Assembly: GCA_028278625.1 (NCBI GenBank)
Contig: JANQDY010000109.1
Coordinates: forward strand, 1-64,000
From: Thermodesulfobacteriota bacterium
GTDB taxonomy: Bacteria; Desulfobacterota; DSM-4660; Desulfatiglandales; Desulfatiglandaceae
Direction: 5' to 3'
DNA: 64,000 nt
Position numbers and translations under genes: made by a program
Notes under the pieces: model-generated
Told to the model about the DNA's origin: nothing
Database searches by the model: none
Seen by the model: only the letters and a program-made list of their open reading frames with translations
Shown here: positions 41,997 through 51,686 of the stretch, in pieces
Numbering within the stretch: position 1 is the stretch's first letter
How the letters are laid out: each line of letters begins with the position of its first letter

Positions 41997-44669
41997 TTGA
42001 AAGTCTTTAAAAAAAGAAAAAGGGGGATTGATCTTAAATTTTTGATTTCTTTTCTGGTGCTTTGGACCACCCTCTCAACCATCATCGTTTCCTTCAGCCA
42101 TGCCAATTCCGTTACCGATGGGGCAAAGCGATTCACCCTTCAAAACGGCCTCACCGTCATCTTGAAAGAAGACCATGGCGCCCCGGTGGCGGCCGTTCAG
42201 GTTTGGGTCAAGACCGGAAGTGCCAATGAAACGCCGGAAGAAGCCGGTATTACCCATCTGATCGAGCATATGATCTTCAAAGGGACGCCCACCAAGGGTA
42301 CGGGTGAGATTGCCAGGACCATTGAAACATCGGGGGGTCGGATCAACGCGTACACCTCCTTTGACCGCACGGTCTACTATGTTGAAATCGACAGCACCCA
42401 AATGGACACAGCGCTTGACGTTCTCCTTGATGCGGTTCAAAACTCCCTGTTTAATGCGGAAGAATTGAAAAAGGAGAAAGAGGTGGTTCTTGAGGAATAC
42501 CGGCGGTCCCTGGATATTCCTGAAAACCAGCTCAGCTGGTCCACCATGGCCCTGGCATACGAAAAACATCCCTATGGCCGGCCCATTATCGGCTATGAAA
42601 AGACCATTCTCTCATTTAACAGGGAAATGATCCTCAAATACATGGATAAATGGTATACCCCGGAAAACATGGTGCTGGTGGCGGTTGGCGACTTTGAGAC
42701 GGCGGAAGTCCTTAAAACCGTCGAAAGACTGGTTCAGGATTTCCCGAAAAGGCGCGGAGCAAAACCACAAAGGCCGGTGGAGCCGGAGCAGAAGGCCCTT
42801 AGAACAGCCGTAAAATACGCAAAGGTCCAGCAGGTTTATATGGATATGTGCTGGCATATCCCCGCCATGACCCACGAGGACGTCTATGCGCTGGATATTC
42901 TGGAAGTCATTCTGGGCCAGGGAAAGACCTCAAGACTTTATAACGGCCTCAAAATGAAGGCCAACCTGGTTTACCATGTGAGTGCCGGGGCCTATGCGCT
43001 GGAGGACCCGAGCCTTTTTTCGGTGGATGCGATCCTTCATCCGGAAAAGCTGAATGAGGCCTTAAGCGTTATCGGTGGGGAGATCTCCCGGGTGACCCGA
43101 ACCCCGGTCAGTTCATCAGAGCTTACGAAAGCCAAGACCATGGCCGAAGCTTCCTTTGTTTTTGCCATGGAAGACATGGCTGGACAGGCCAGGACCCTGG
43201 GATTCTTTCAGACCATGACCGGCGACATGTATAACGCAGACAATTATCTTACCAGAATAAAGCAGGTGACCGCGGAAGATGTGCTTCGGGTTTCAAAGAC
43301 CTATCTGCGGCCGGAAAACATGTCCATCTGCCTCATGGCGCCTGAAGGTGCAAAGATCAACCTCCAACCGGATGTCTTGACCTCTCTGTTTGACCGGGCC
43401 CACCCTAAAATAGAAGCTTCACCCGTGCATCCGGAAGCCCATACGCAGATGCATGTCCTCAAAAACGGTATGCGCGTCATCATCAAGGAAAACAAGCGCC
43501 TGCCGGAAGTCTCCATTGTGGGGGCCTTCTTGGGAGGAAAACGTCTTGAAAAGCCGCAAGAATGGGGCATATCCGGTTTTGTGGCCGAAATGCTAACACG
43601 GGGAACAAAAAAGCGGACGGCATCCGAAATCGCTGATACCGTGGAATCATGGGCCGGAAGCCTCGAAGGGTTTTCCGGAAGAAACAGCTTGGGTGTTTCA
43701 GGGAAATTCCTGAGCAAGGACCTTTATGCGGGCCTTGAACTTCTCTCCGATTTGCTCCTTTACGTGAATTTCCCCCCTGGCGAAATTGAAAAAGTACGGG
43801 AAGATATCCTGGCGGCCATTCGGGCCAAAAAGGACCGGCCCACGGGACAGCTTTTTGAGCTCTTTTACAAGACCCTTTACCCCCATTACCCTTACGGTCA
43901 TCCATCAACGGGAACCAAAGAGACCATCGAAGGGATGACTCGGGACGACCTCAAAAAATGGTATGAATCGATTCGAATCCCACAAAATTTCGTCCTGGCC
44001 ATTGTGGGGGATTTGGATCGGGAACAGCTGATCCCATATTTGGAAACCCTGTTTGAACCGTTTAAACCGTCCAACCAAACCCTTCCGGATATTCAGCCGG
44101 AGCCGCCGCTAAAAGGCCCCAGAAAGGCACATCTCAATCGAATGGGTGCTCAGACGCACCTTTGTGTCGGGTATCTGGGTGCCGACCTGAAAAGCCCCAA
44201 TAACGCACCCATGGCCCTGGTGGACACGGCCCTTTCCGGCATGGGAGGCCGGCTCTTTTTGAAGCTAAGGGACCAGGAAAGCCTGGCCTACAACATAACG
44301 GCCTTCAGAAGTCCGGGTCTTGAAACCGGTGCCTTCGGTGTCTATCTGGCCTGCGACCCCACAAAACTGCCCCAGGCCCAAAAGGCGGTCTTTGGCGAAT
44401 TGGCGCTTTTAAGAGACAAGGGGCTCACGGAAAATGAACTTGCTGACGCCAAGCAATATCTTCTGGGCAATCTGAAGATCGGCATGCAGACCAACGGCAG
44501 TCAGGCCATGCAGATGGCCCTGGACGAACTCTACGGCATGGGCTATGACCACATGCCCAAATACATCAAGGAAATTGAATCCGTAACCAAAAGTGACGTC
44601 GACAGGGCGGTTAAAGATATCATCCTTCCCGAGCAATACGTCTTTGTGACGGTGGGGCCAAGTGAATAA
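41997..44669 (+). CDS. Double-domain M16 peptidase, periplasmic
   Basis: An 890-residue exported zinc peptidase of the M16 (insulysin/pitrilysin) family, made of two tandem M16 units in one chain. The start is TTG 41997 with GGAGG; the ATG at 41992 is followed at once by a stop. A signal peptide is visible (FLISFLVLWTTLSTIIV, cleavage near HANS). The first unit has the inverted zinc motif HLIEHMIF (HxxEH, about residue 84) and Glu further on in NAEELKKEKEVVLEEYRR. The second unit (from about residue 470) has FVAEML where the zinc motif should be, so it is catalytically dead, as in many M16 partner chains. It probably clears peptides in the periplasm. Confidence 0.93.
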   Translation: MKVFKKRKRGIDLKFLISFLVLWTTLSTIIVSFSHANSVTDGAKRFTLQNGLTVILKEDHGAPVAAVQVWVKTGSANETPEEAGITHLIEHMIFKGTPTKGTGEIARTIETSGGRINAYTSFDRTVYYVEIDSTQMDTALDVLLDAVQNSLFNAEELKKEKEVVLEEYRRSLDIPENQLSWSTMALAYEKHPYGRPIIGYEKTILSFNREMILKYMDKWYTPENMVLVAVGDFETAEVLKTVERLVQDFPKRRGAKPQRPVEPEQKALRTAVKYAKVQQVYMDMCWHIPAMTHEDVYALDILEVILGQGKTSRLYNGLKMKANLVYHVSAGAYALEDPSLFSVDAILHPEKLNEALSVIGGEISRVTRTPVSSSELTKAKTMAEASFVFAMEDMAGQARTLGFFQTMTGDMYNADNYLTRIKQVTAEDVLRVSKTYLRPENMSICLMAPEGAKINLQPDVLTSLFDRAHPKIEASPVHPEAHTQMHVLKNGMRVIIKENKRLPEVSIVGAFLGGKRLEKPQEWGISGFVAEMLTRGTKKRTASEIADTVESWAGSLEGFSGRNSLGVSGKFLSKDLYAGLELLSDLLLYVNFPPGEIEKVREDILAAIRAKKDRPTGQLFELFYKTLYPHYPYGHPSTGTKETIEGMTRDDLKKWYESIRIPQNFVLAIVGDLDREQLIPYLETLFEPFKPSNQTLPDIQPEPPLKGPRKAHLNRMGAQTHLCVGYLGADLKSPNNAPMALVDTALSGMGGRLFLKLRDQESLAYNITAFRSPGLETGAFGVYLACDPTKLPQAQKAVFGELALLRDKGLTENELADAKQYLLGNLKIGMQTNGSQAMQMALDELYGMGYDHMPKYIKEIESVTKSDVDRAVKDIILPEQYVFVTVGPSE

Positions 44670-44685
44670 CTGACGGGGTGAATCA

Positions 44686-47583
44686 TTATGATGAGACCAG
44701 GTTTTTTAAATAACAGCCGGTATAGCTCGCAGGCTGCTTTGCCACCTTCTCAGGTGCGCCGCGGGCGACAATGCGTCCGCCGTTGTCCCCGCCTTCCGGG
44801 CCCAGATCGATGATCCAATCGGCGGTTTTGATCACATCCAGGTTATGTTCGATGATAATAACGGTATTGCCGGCGTCCACCAGGCGCTGCAACACCTTCA
44901 GCAGATGTTCGATATCCTGGAAATGCAGCCCGGTGGTGGGTTCGTCCAGGATGTAAAGCGTATCACCGGTGGCCCGTTTGGCCAGTTCCCGGGCCAGCTT
45001 GATGCGTTGGGCTTCGCCGCCGGACAGTGTCGTGGCCGGCTGGCCGAGCTTGATATAACCCAGGCCCACATCCATCAGGGTCTCCAGGATGCGCCGAATT
45101 TTGGGCAGGTTGGCAAACACCTGCAGGGCCTGGCGCACCGACAGATCGAGAATGTCTGAGATGGAGAGCCCTTTATAGCCCACCTGTAGCGTGGCCTCGT
45201 TGAACCGCTTGCCGCGGCAGGTTTCGCAGGGAACAAACACATCCGCCAGGAAATGCATCTCCACTTTGATAAATCCGTCGCCGCCACAAGCTTCACAGCG
45301 ACCGCCCTTGACGTTGAACGAAAAGCGTCCCTTGCGATAACCGCGGGCCCTGGATTCCGGCAGCAGGGCGAACAGATCCCGGATATGGTCGAACACTTTT
45401 GTATAGGTTGCCGGGTTGCTGCGCGGTGTGCGGCCGATGGCTTTCTGGTCGATATTGATCACCTTGTTCAGATGCTCCAGGCCTTCGATACCGTCGTGGC
45501 GCCCCACATCCAGGGCCGCCCCGTGCAGTTTACGCGCCAGGGCCGGATAGAGGATCTGATTGATCAGGGTTGATTTCCCCGCTCCGGAAACGCCGGTCAC
45601 CGCCACAAACAATCCCAGAGGGATCCGAACGTTGAGATTGGCCAGGTTGTTGTGGGAGGCCCGCTGGATCTTTATCCAGCGATTCCCCGCTGTTGCGGGA
45701 GTCCGGCGCTTTTCGGGAATCTCGATGGTTGCCTCGTTGTTCAGATAGCGGCCGGTAAGGGAGTTTCCATCCCGACAGATCTGACGGGGCGTTCCCTGGC
45801 TGACGATGCGTCCCCCCAATAACCCGGCGCCGGGGCCGATATCGACAATCCAATCGGCGGCCTCCATGGTCTCGCGGTCATGTTCGATCACGATCAGTGA
45901 GTTACCGATATCGCGAAGGTGCTTAAGCGTCTGGAGCAGCTTCAGGTTGTCGCGCTGGTGCAGCCCGATGGATGGTTCATCCAGGATATAGAGGACGCCG
46001 GTCAATTCGGACCCCACCTGGGACGCCAAACGAATGCGTTGCGATTCGCCTCCGGAAAGGGTGGGTCCTTTGCGGGACAGGGTCAGGTAGTCGAGCCCCA
46101 CGTTCAGCAAAAATTCGAGGCGGTTCAGGATCTCCTTGACGAGTTCTGTGGCTATCAGCTTTTTATTCCCGGACAGTCGAAGACCCGAGAGGAACGCGTG
46201 CGCCTGTGCAATGGTCATGTCGGTGAGATCGATGATCGATGTTCCGTCGATGAAGACGTGCAGTACTTCGGCCTTCAGACGGCGCCCCCCACAATGGGAG
46301 CAGGCCTGGGAAGACATAAAGCCGGCGTAATATTTCTTCTGATGTTCGGATTGGGTCTGGCGGTAGCGACGCATCAGGGTCTTCATCACCCCCTCCCAGG
46401 CCAGGGTGACCTGCCCCTGGATCTTTTCCGAATCCCAGTTGACCTTCATCTCCCGGCCGTCCGAGCCGTGAAGCAGTATCTTGCGATGGCTCTTGGGCAG
46501 GTCTTTCCAGGGGGCATCAAAGTCAAGGCCCCATTGCGATTCCATGGCGGCCAGCTGCCGCCCCCCCCACGAGCCGTTCTGGTTACCGCCTTTTTTCTGG
46601 AAATAGTTGCGTAGCGGCAGTACCGCGCCCTGACGAATAGAGAGCCCTGGATCGGGAATGATCTTGTCCACATCCATGCTCAGCTCACTGCCGATGCCGT
46701 TGCATTGGGGGCACATGCCCAATGGCGAATTGAAAGAGAACAAGGCGGGCTCTAGGCCGGGATACGACATGCCGCAACAGGCACGCGCTTCGCTCATCAA
46801 AAGATCCTGCCCGTCTAAGGGGTGAACGATCAAGCGCCCGCGTCCGAATTTGAGGGCAAGCTCCGTCGAATCGGTCAGCCGTTTCATAAATGCTTTGGAT
46901 GATTTCAGCACCAGTCGGTCGACCACTGCTTCGATGGTGTGTTTTTTATGCCGGGCAAGGGCCTGGATATCTGCGAGGTCCTGCACCACACCATCCACCC
47001 GGGCCCGTGCAAAACCGGCCTTGCGCAATTGTTCCAGGTGCTTTTGATGGCGACCTTTGCGGTTTTCCACGATGGGCGCCAACAGCAGGAACTTTGTGCC
47101 GTCCGGGAGCTTCGCAATCTGCTGCACCATGCTCTGGGCATCGCCGCGACCGACAGGCTGTCCGCATTTGATGCAATATTGTTCACCGATGCGGGCATAC
47201 AGAACCCGCAGAAAGTCATAGATCTCGGTGATGGTACCGACAGTGGAGCGCGGGTTTTTACTGGCCGCCTTCTGCTCGATGGATATGGTGGGCGACAGGC
47301 CCCGGATGGTGTCGTATTTGGGTTTTTCCATCTGCCCGATGAACTGGCGGGCATAGGCAGAGAGCGATTCAACATACCGGCGCTGCCCTTCGGCGAAAAT
47401 CGTATCAAAGGCCAAACTCGATTTTCCGGAGCCGGAAACGCCGGTAAATACGATCAACTGCTTTTTGGGCAGCGCCACGTCGATCGATTGCAGATTATGT
47501 TCCCGGGCACCGCGAACTTCAATGACATCAAGCTCTTTGGCGGCTTTGGGGCGGCGTCTGGCTGTGGGTCGTTTTGTCGGCAT
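44686..47583 (-). CDS. uvrA: Excinuclease ABC subunit A
   Basis: UvrA recognises DNA damage in nucleotide excision repair. It has 965 residues. Both ABC modules are intact: Walker A GVSGSGKSSLAFDTIF and GVSGAGKSTLINQIL, signature LSGGESQRIRLASQVG and LSGGEAQRIKLARELA, and Walker B LYILDEPSIGLH and LYILDEPTTGLH. The C-terminal zinc finger (CEACGGDG ... CETCRGKR) is present; the N-terminal zinc-finger region also has its Cys pairs (CCGMS, CPQCNG). No clear SOS box was seen in the 31-bp gap before the start. The VOC protein gene lies upstream on the same strand, which may make a short operon. Confidence 0.97.
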   Translation of the reverse strand: MPTKRPTARRRPKAAKELDVIEVRGAREHNLQSIDVALPKKQLIVFTGVSGSGKSSLAFDTIFAEGQRRYVESLSAYARQFIGQMEKPKYDTIRGLSPTISIEQKAASKNPRSTVGTITEIYDFLRVLYARIGEQYCIKCGQPVGRGDAQSMVQQIAKLPDGTKFLLLAPIVENRKGRHQKHLEQLRKAGFARARVDGVVQDLADIQALARHKKHTIEAVVDRLVLKSSKAFMKRLTDSTELALKFGRGRLIVHPLDGQDLLMSEARACCGMSYPGLEPALFSFNSPLGMCPQCNGIGSELSMDVDKIIPDPGLSIRQGAVLPLRNYFQKKGGNQNGSWGGRQLAAMESQWGLDFDAPWKDLPKSHRKILLHGSDGREMKVNWDSEKIQGQVTLAWEGVMKTLMRRYRQTQSEHQKKYYAGFMSSQACSHCGGRRLKAEVLHVFIDGTSIIDLTDMTIAQAHAFLSGLRLSGNKKLIATELVKEILNRLEFLLNVGLDYLTLSRKGPTLSGGESQRIRLASQVGSELTGVLYILDEPSIGLHQRDNLKLLQTLKHLRDIGNSLIVIEHDRETMEAADWIVDIGPGAGLLGGRIVSQGTPRQICRDGNSLTGRYLNNEATIEIPEKRRTPATAGNRWIKIQRASHNNLANLNVRIPLGLFVAVTGVSGAGKSTLINQILYPALARKLHGAALDVGRHDGIEGLEHLNKVINIDQKAIGRTPRSNPATYTKVFDHIRDLFALLPESRARGYRKGRFSFNVKGGRCEACGGDGFIKVEMHFLADVFVPCETCRGKRFNEATLQVGYKGLSISDILDLSVRQALQVFANLPKIRRILETLMDVGLGYIKLGQPATTLSGGEAQRIKLARELAKRATGDTLYILDEPTTGLHFQDIEHLLKVLQRLVDAGNTVIIIEHNLDVIKTADWIIDLGPEGGDNGGRIVARGAPEKVAKQPASYTGCYLKNLVSS

Positions 47584-47614
47584 CGTTCAGGGCTCACTGG
47601 CGTACGGCATACGT

Positions 47615-48022
47615 TCAATCGTTTAACGCTTGGTCAACATAAGTGATGATAGATATAAAGGCCCCTTGCGGATCCTGCAGAACACAGAAGCGTCCCACCT
47701 CGGGAATGTCCATTGGCGGCATATGGATGTTGGCCCCCAGGGTAGTGGCCTTTTCCACAACTGTGTCTACGTTGTCCACTGTAATGTATAGCCCCCAGAC
47801 CGGAGGCATATCGGCAGGAACATCTTCCGGAAAGGGCATGATGCCCGCCACTTCATCATCGTTTGCCTTAACCACGGTGTAGGTCATGTTCTCCTTCTCC
47901 ATGGGCACGTCCTCGAATTGCCAGCCGAACAGCTCGCCATAAAACGATTTGGCGGCCGAAACATCCGTGGTCATGAGTTCGCTCCAGCTGATGGCACCGT
48001 GCTTTTTCAATTTGTCATCCAT
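47615..48022 (-). CDS. VOC (glyoxalase/bleomycin-resistance) family protein
   Basis: A 135-residue VOC-fold protein. MTTDVSAAKSFYGELFGWQF (first beta-alpha-beta module) and VWGLYITVDNVDTVVEKATTLG (second) are typical, with QDPQGAFISII at the end. ATG 48022 has TGGGAGGA upstream. Members include glyoxalases, dioxygenases and antibiotic-binding proteins; the substrate is not deducible. It lies 31 bp before uvrA in the same direction and 230 bp downstream of the WYL regulator, which could control both. Confidence 0.85.
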   Translation of the reverse strand: MDDKLKKHGAISWSELMTTDVSAAKSFYGELFGWQFEDVPMEKENMTYTVVKANDDEVAGIMPFPEDVPADMPPVWGLYITVDNVDTVVEKATTLGANIHMPPMDIPEVGRFCVLQDPQGAFISIITYVDQALND

Positions 48023-48251
48023 TTTACATCCTCCCATTGTGTGTCGCTTTGTTGTTTTCCAAGGATTGTTGTATTGATATAAAACCTGCCGGTGACAACC
48101 CTATGTCAGTTGACTTGGATAAAATAAGACCGGATTCGGAAATAACAGACTAATTCGTGACAAAAACCGGTATTTCGAAACATGACGGTTGGATTTGTCG
48201 AACTTAAAGTGCGAATCCCAATGTCATTAACGTCCAACCAGGAACCAAGGG

Positions 48252-49202
48252 CTATTTATGATGCTCACTGAGTTGTCGGGCGTGGCGACGCAGAACCGCT
48301 TTGAGCGGTTCCGGTGAAATCACCTCGACGGCATCCACGAAGCTGAGCAGCCAGCGGGCGATACCCTCGTATGAGGCCGTCAAAAAATGCATTTCGATGT
48401 GGCCGCCGCGCTCTTTTTGCTCCACGAAGCCGAAGTAGTATTTCTGATCGCGTGCAAAGCGCGCTGCCCCGTTATCGAAACGCACGCAGGCCGGCTTTAA
48501 ATCGGTGCTGTAAACCATACGCTTGATCAAATCTTTCAGATCGCCGTGTCGGCCAGGATCGAATTCGGACTGGGTGGTGGTGATGCTGTGGATGCGATCC
48601 ACGCGAAAATCGCGGTAATCTCCGCGCAGGCGGCAATAGGCCAGCAGATGCCAGAAGGCGGCATAGTAGCATAGCCCCAACGGCTCGATCATGCGCCGGG
48701 TGGTCTCCTCTTTGTATCCGGAGGTGTACTCGATACCAATCACGCGATTTCGCCCCAGCACCGCTTGAATCTCGGCCAGAAGATCATTGGGAAATCCGTT
48801 CCGGCGAACGGGAGCGGTTTTCAAAACTTCGATGTATGAAGAAAGGGTGTTGAGATGCTCCGACTCCTTTTTATCCAGCACCAGTTTGATCTTGTCCATG
48901 GCCCCGGCAAAATACCGGTTGACGGACATATCGCTGAATTTTTCAATCAGCTTGCTGCCCAGCAGCAAGGCGTTGGCCTCCTCAGGGGTAAACATGATGG
49001 GCGGCAGATGAAAGCCTTCGGCCAAAAAGTATCCCAGCCCAACCTCCGAACCGATGGGCACACCGGCATCTTCCAGGGCCCGGATATCGCGATAGACAGT
49101 CCTAAGGCTGATGCCGAAACGTTCGGCGATCTCCTTGCCGCGAACGATTCGCTGGGTTTGCAATTTCAACAGGATGGCGGTCAAACGATCGATACGGTTC
49201 AT
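48252..49202 (-). CDS. YafY-type WYL-domain transcription regulator
   Basis: A 316-residue regulator with an N-terminal HTH_11 domain (RLTAILLKLQTQRIVRGKEI ... RTVYRDIRALEDAGVPIG) and a C-terminal WYL ligand-binding domain (about residues 140-310; IEPLGLCYYAAFWHLLAYC and DYRDFRVDRIHSI). WYL proteins respond to nucleotides or small molecules and often control DNA-damage or defence genes. The start is ATG 49202 with AAGGA at wide spacing. Its divergent neighbours are the uvrA/VOC genes on one side in the same direction and the DUF294 gene on the other. Confidence 0.9.
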   Translation of the reverse strand: MNRIDRLTAILLKLQTQRIVRGKEIAERFGISLRTVYRDIRALEDAGVPIGSEVGLGYFLAEGFHLPPIMFTPEEANALLLGSKLIEKFSDMSVNRYFAGAMDKIKLVLDKKESEHLNTLSSYIEVLKTAPVRRNGFPNDLLAEIQAVLGRNRVIGIEYTSGYKEETTRRMIEPLGLCYYAAFWHLLAYCRLRGDYRDFRVDRIHSITTTQSEFDPGRHGDLKDLIKRMVYSTDLKPACVRFDNGAARFARDQKYYFGFVEQKERGGHIEMHFLTASYEGIARWLLSFVDAVEVISPEPLKAVLRRHARQLSEHHK

Positions 49203-49254
49203 GACAGGTTCCGTCCTTGAAAGGAAAAGGGGGAGAGATTTATTCTTTTGATTT

Positions 49255-51600
49255 TTATGCGCTCCCCGTAAAGTCGAGGCTCAGCCGGGTCTGCATGCGC
49301 TCGATGCGTTTGAAGATCTCTTTGAGCATGGTCTGGTCCATGCGGGAGAGTTTGCTGGGGTTGATGTAATTGTCCGGCTTTTTTCCTTCCAGGATATTCT
49401 TGATCTGACCGGTCAGCCGGTGGTGCATCAAATAGCTGTAGGCGTGATCCAGGTCGTTAAAGGTCTCCTCGTCAAAGACCTTTTCCAGAAATAGACGGTA
49501 GAGCCTTTCCTGGGTATTGGTTTCGGAAATGTTGTTATTGAGGGCGTAGATTCTCGCAATGTCCACGATGGGGGTCATGGATTTCTTGATGTCGAACTGA
49601 TTCCGGTGTTCGCCTTTTGATTCCACCACAAAGTTTCGAAAAAATCCCAGCGGCGGTTTGAATCCCAGGGCATTGACGGCGAGATCCCTGAAAAACCGGG
49701 TCCAGCCCTCCAACGATTCAAAGAGAAAAAGCCGCAACTCATCCACCATCCCGTTGTTGCCGCAGCCGCCCCTTAAGTCAAAAAAGATATTGGACTGCAT
49801 CAGGTCCTTGGGGGTGGAGACGCGGATCCATGAATAGAAATACCGTTTCCAAATGGAAAGGGGCTGGCACCATTTGGGGTTTTTGGCCATGACGTCCCCT
49901 TTGCAGAAATCGTACCCGGCCATATCCAGCCAGGTACAGACCTTCTCTCCGAATTCAAGAAAATAGGCTTTGGTGGCGGTGGATTCGGCCTTGGTAACGT
50001 CCGCGTAGATGATGGCGTTGTCCTGGTCTGTTTTGAGGGTCTGTTCGTTTCTTCCCTCGCTCCCCACGATCAGAAACACAAAATCCGCGGGGGCCGGCCC
50101 CAGTTCTTCCAGGGCAAAACCGACCAGCTTTTCCAAAATGGCGTCGGATATGGAACTGATGAGCCGGGTGATGGTTTTGGCTTTGGCGCCACTGTTCAGC
50201 ATATTCTGGATCAGCCGGGGAATTCTCTTCTGCTTTTCCACAATTTCGGGAAGGGTGGCAGCGGCAACGATTTCCTGAACCACGAAGAATGGCGATTGCT
50301 CCTGAGCGGCCAGAATGTCCCGGTTGGTGACGACGCCCACCACATTGCCCGGACGGTCTTTAACGACCAGGTGCTTCAGGTTGGTATCCATCATTTCAAG
50401 CAATGCTTCGGAAACCATGGCGTCCATCTGAACGCTGTGGAGCGGGGAACTCATGATATGGGAAACGGGAGCGGTAAAGTCATACCCCTGGGCAATCACT
50501 TTGCTGCGAAGATCCGTGTCGGTGACGACACCCGTATATTCATCATTCGGGTCCTTGATGAAAATGGAGCTGCAATTTCGGTCGCTCATGAGGGAAGCTG
50601 CCTGCTTGATGGAGATATCTTCCCTGCATGAAAGGATGTTTTGTTGAAAGATGTCCTTCACTTCCAGATTGAAAAACTCTGTTTGGGAGGCTTTTGCGTC
50701 CGCTTCCTGCCGGATAATGGAGGCATAGGACCGATCCATCATTCTCTTTCCAAAGGTCCCCGTAAAGTACTCCGCGAATTCACCGTGTTCCTTGCAGAGT
50801 CTCAGAAAAACCTTTTTTGGCAGGATGTAAAAATAGGTGTTTTCAAGTGTCGTTATGGACCGGACGGCGATGCCGTCGTTTACCAGCATGGAAATACCAC
50901 CGTAAAGATCGCCTTCTCCCAGAACACCCCGAAGGGTTTTTTCCTTGCCTTCCTCAAAGTAGCGCTCCACGGCCCCTTCCTGAATGATGTAGAGATACTC
51001 CACCTTGCTTTTCCCCTGATAGAAAAGCCGGGTTCCCTTTGAATAGTGCACAACGGAAAAATCCCTTGAGATCTCTTTCAGAACGGTCTCCGGGAGCAAT
51101 GAAAAGGGTACGATCTCTTTTAGAAAGTGGGTGGTCTGACTCGCTTGGAAAACGGCGGCATAGGACTCATCCGTCATTCTGTTCTCAAAGGTCTCCACGA
51201 AAAATCTGTAAAAGGACTCGTGCCTGGCACAGATGTCAATGAATACTTCCTTGGGCAGTGTGAGAAGGGTTGCCCTTTCCTTGACGGAGACGGTCCTGGC
51301 TGATTTGCCGCTGTTCATCAAAATGGCAATTCCGCCGAATACATCCCCTCTGGTGAGGGTCCCTCTCAGGCTTTTCTTTTCCTCCTCATTAAAAAAGAGT
51401 TCCAGGGATCCTTTTTCCACAATATAGATCCTGTCAAGGGATGTTTCGTCCTGTCGGCACAAGATAAAACCCTGACCATGTTCTTCTCGCGTCATTTCAG
51501 CGCACATGCCTCGCAATTCTTCTTCCGGCAGGGCGGCGAAGACGCGCAACCGGGATACAAAGTCAAACATTTCCTGATCAAAGGGTCCTTTTGAAGTCAT
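49255..51600 (-). CDS. DUF294-CBS-cNMP signalling protein with two cNMP domains
   Basis: A 781-residue multidomain signalling protein. In order it has two cyclic-nucleotide-binding-like domains (about residues 10-140 and 155-280, each with the GDVFGGIAIL- or GDLYGGISML-type phosphate loop), a CBS pair (about 320-440; KAASLMSDRNCSSIFI, VVTNRDILAAQ), and a DUF294 nucleotidyltransferase-like domain with FLIVGSEGRNEQTLKTDQDN, in which the metal-binding Asp pair is intact. A C-terminal helical substrate-binding domain follows. Such proteins probably uridylylate or adenylylate a partner in response to nucleotide status. It lies directly downstream of the actP-like gene, as in many Proteobacteria with acetate-uptake islands. 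Confidence 0.88.
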   Translation of the reverse strand: MTSKGPFDQEMFDFVSRLRVFAALPEEELRGMCAEMTREEHGQGFILCRQDETSLDRIYIVEKGSLELFFNEEEKKSLRGTLTRGDVFGGIAILMNSGKSARTVSVKERATLLTLPKEVFIDICARHESFYRFFVETFENRMTDESYAAVFQASQTTHFLKEIVPFSLLPETVLKEISRDFSVVHYSKGTRLFYQGKSKVEYLYIIQEGAVERYFEEGKEKTLRGVLGEGDLYGGISMLVNDGIAVRSITTLENTYFYILPKKVFLRLCKEHGEFAEYFTGTFGKRMMDRSYASIIRQEADAKASQTEFFNLEVKDIFQQNILSCREDISIKQAASLMSDRNCSSIFIKDPNDEYTGVVTDTDLRSKVIAQGYDFTAPVSHIMSSPLHSVQMDAMVSEALLEMMDTNLKHLVVKDRPGNVVGVVTNRDILAAQEQSPFFVVQEIVAAATLPEIVEKQKRIPRLIQNMLNSGAKAKTITRLISSISDAILEKLVGFALEELGPAPADFVFLIVGSEGRNEQTLKTDQDNAIIYADVTKAESTATKAYFLEFGEKVCTWLDMAGYDFCKGDVMAKNPKWCQPLSIWKRYFYSWIRVSTPKDLMQSNIFFDLRGGCGNNGMVDELRLFLFESLEGWTRFFRDLAVNALGFKPPLGFFRNFVVESKGEHRNQFDIKKSMTPIVDIARIYALNNNISETNTQERLYRLFLEKVFDEETFNDLDHAYSYLMHHRLTGQIKNILEGKKPDNYINPSKLSRMDQTMLKEIFKRIERMQTRLSLDFTGSA

Positions 51601-51686
51601 GACAAGCGATTCTACTCCTTGGCGATCTAAAAAAAACGGTGCGCCCGCCATGGCGGGCACACCGATCATTCAAAAGAAATTAACAA

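Noticed and set aside
44686..47583. Horizontal transfer of uvrA with the VOC and WYL genes
   Set aside because: The cluster is compact and its composition looks slightly different, but uvrA is universal and full length; I cannot measure composition well enough to claim transfer.
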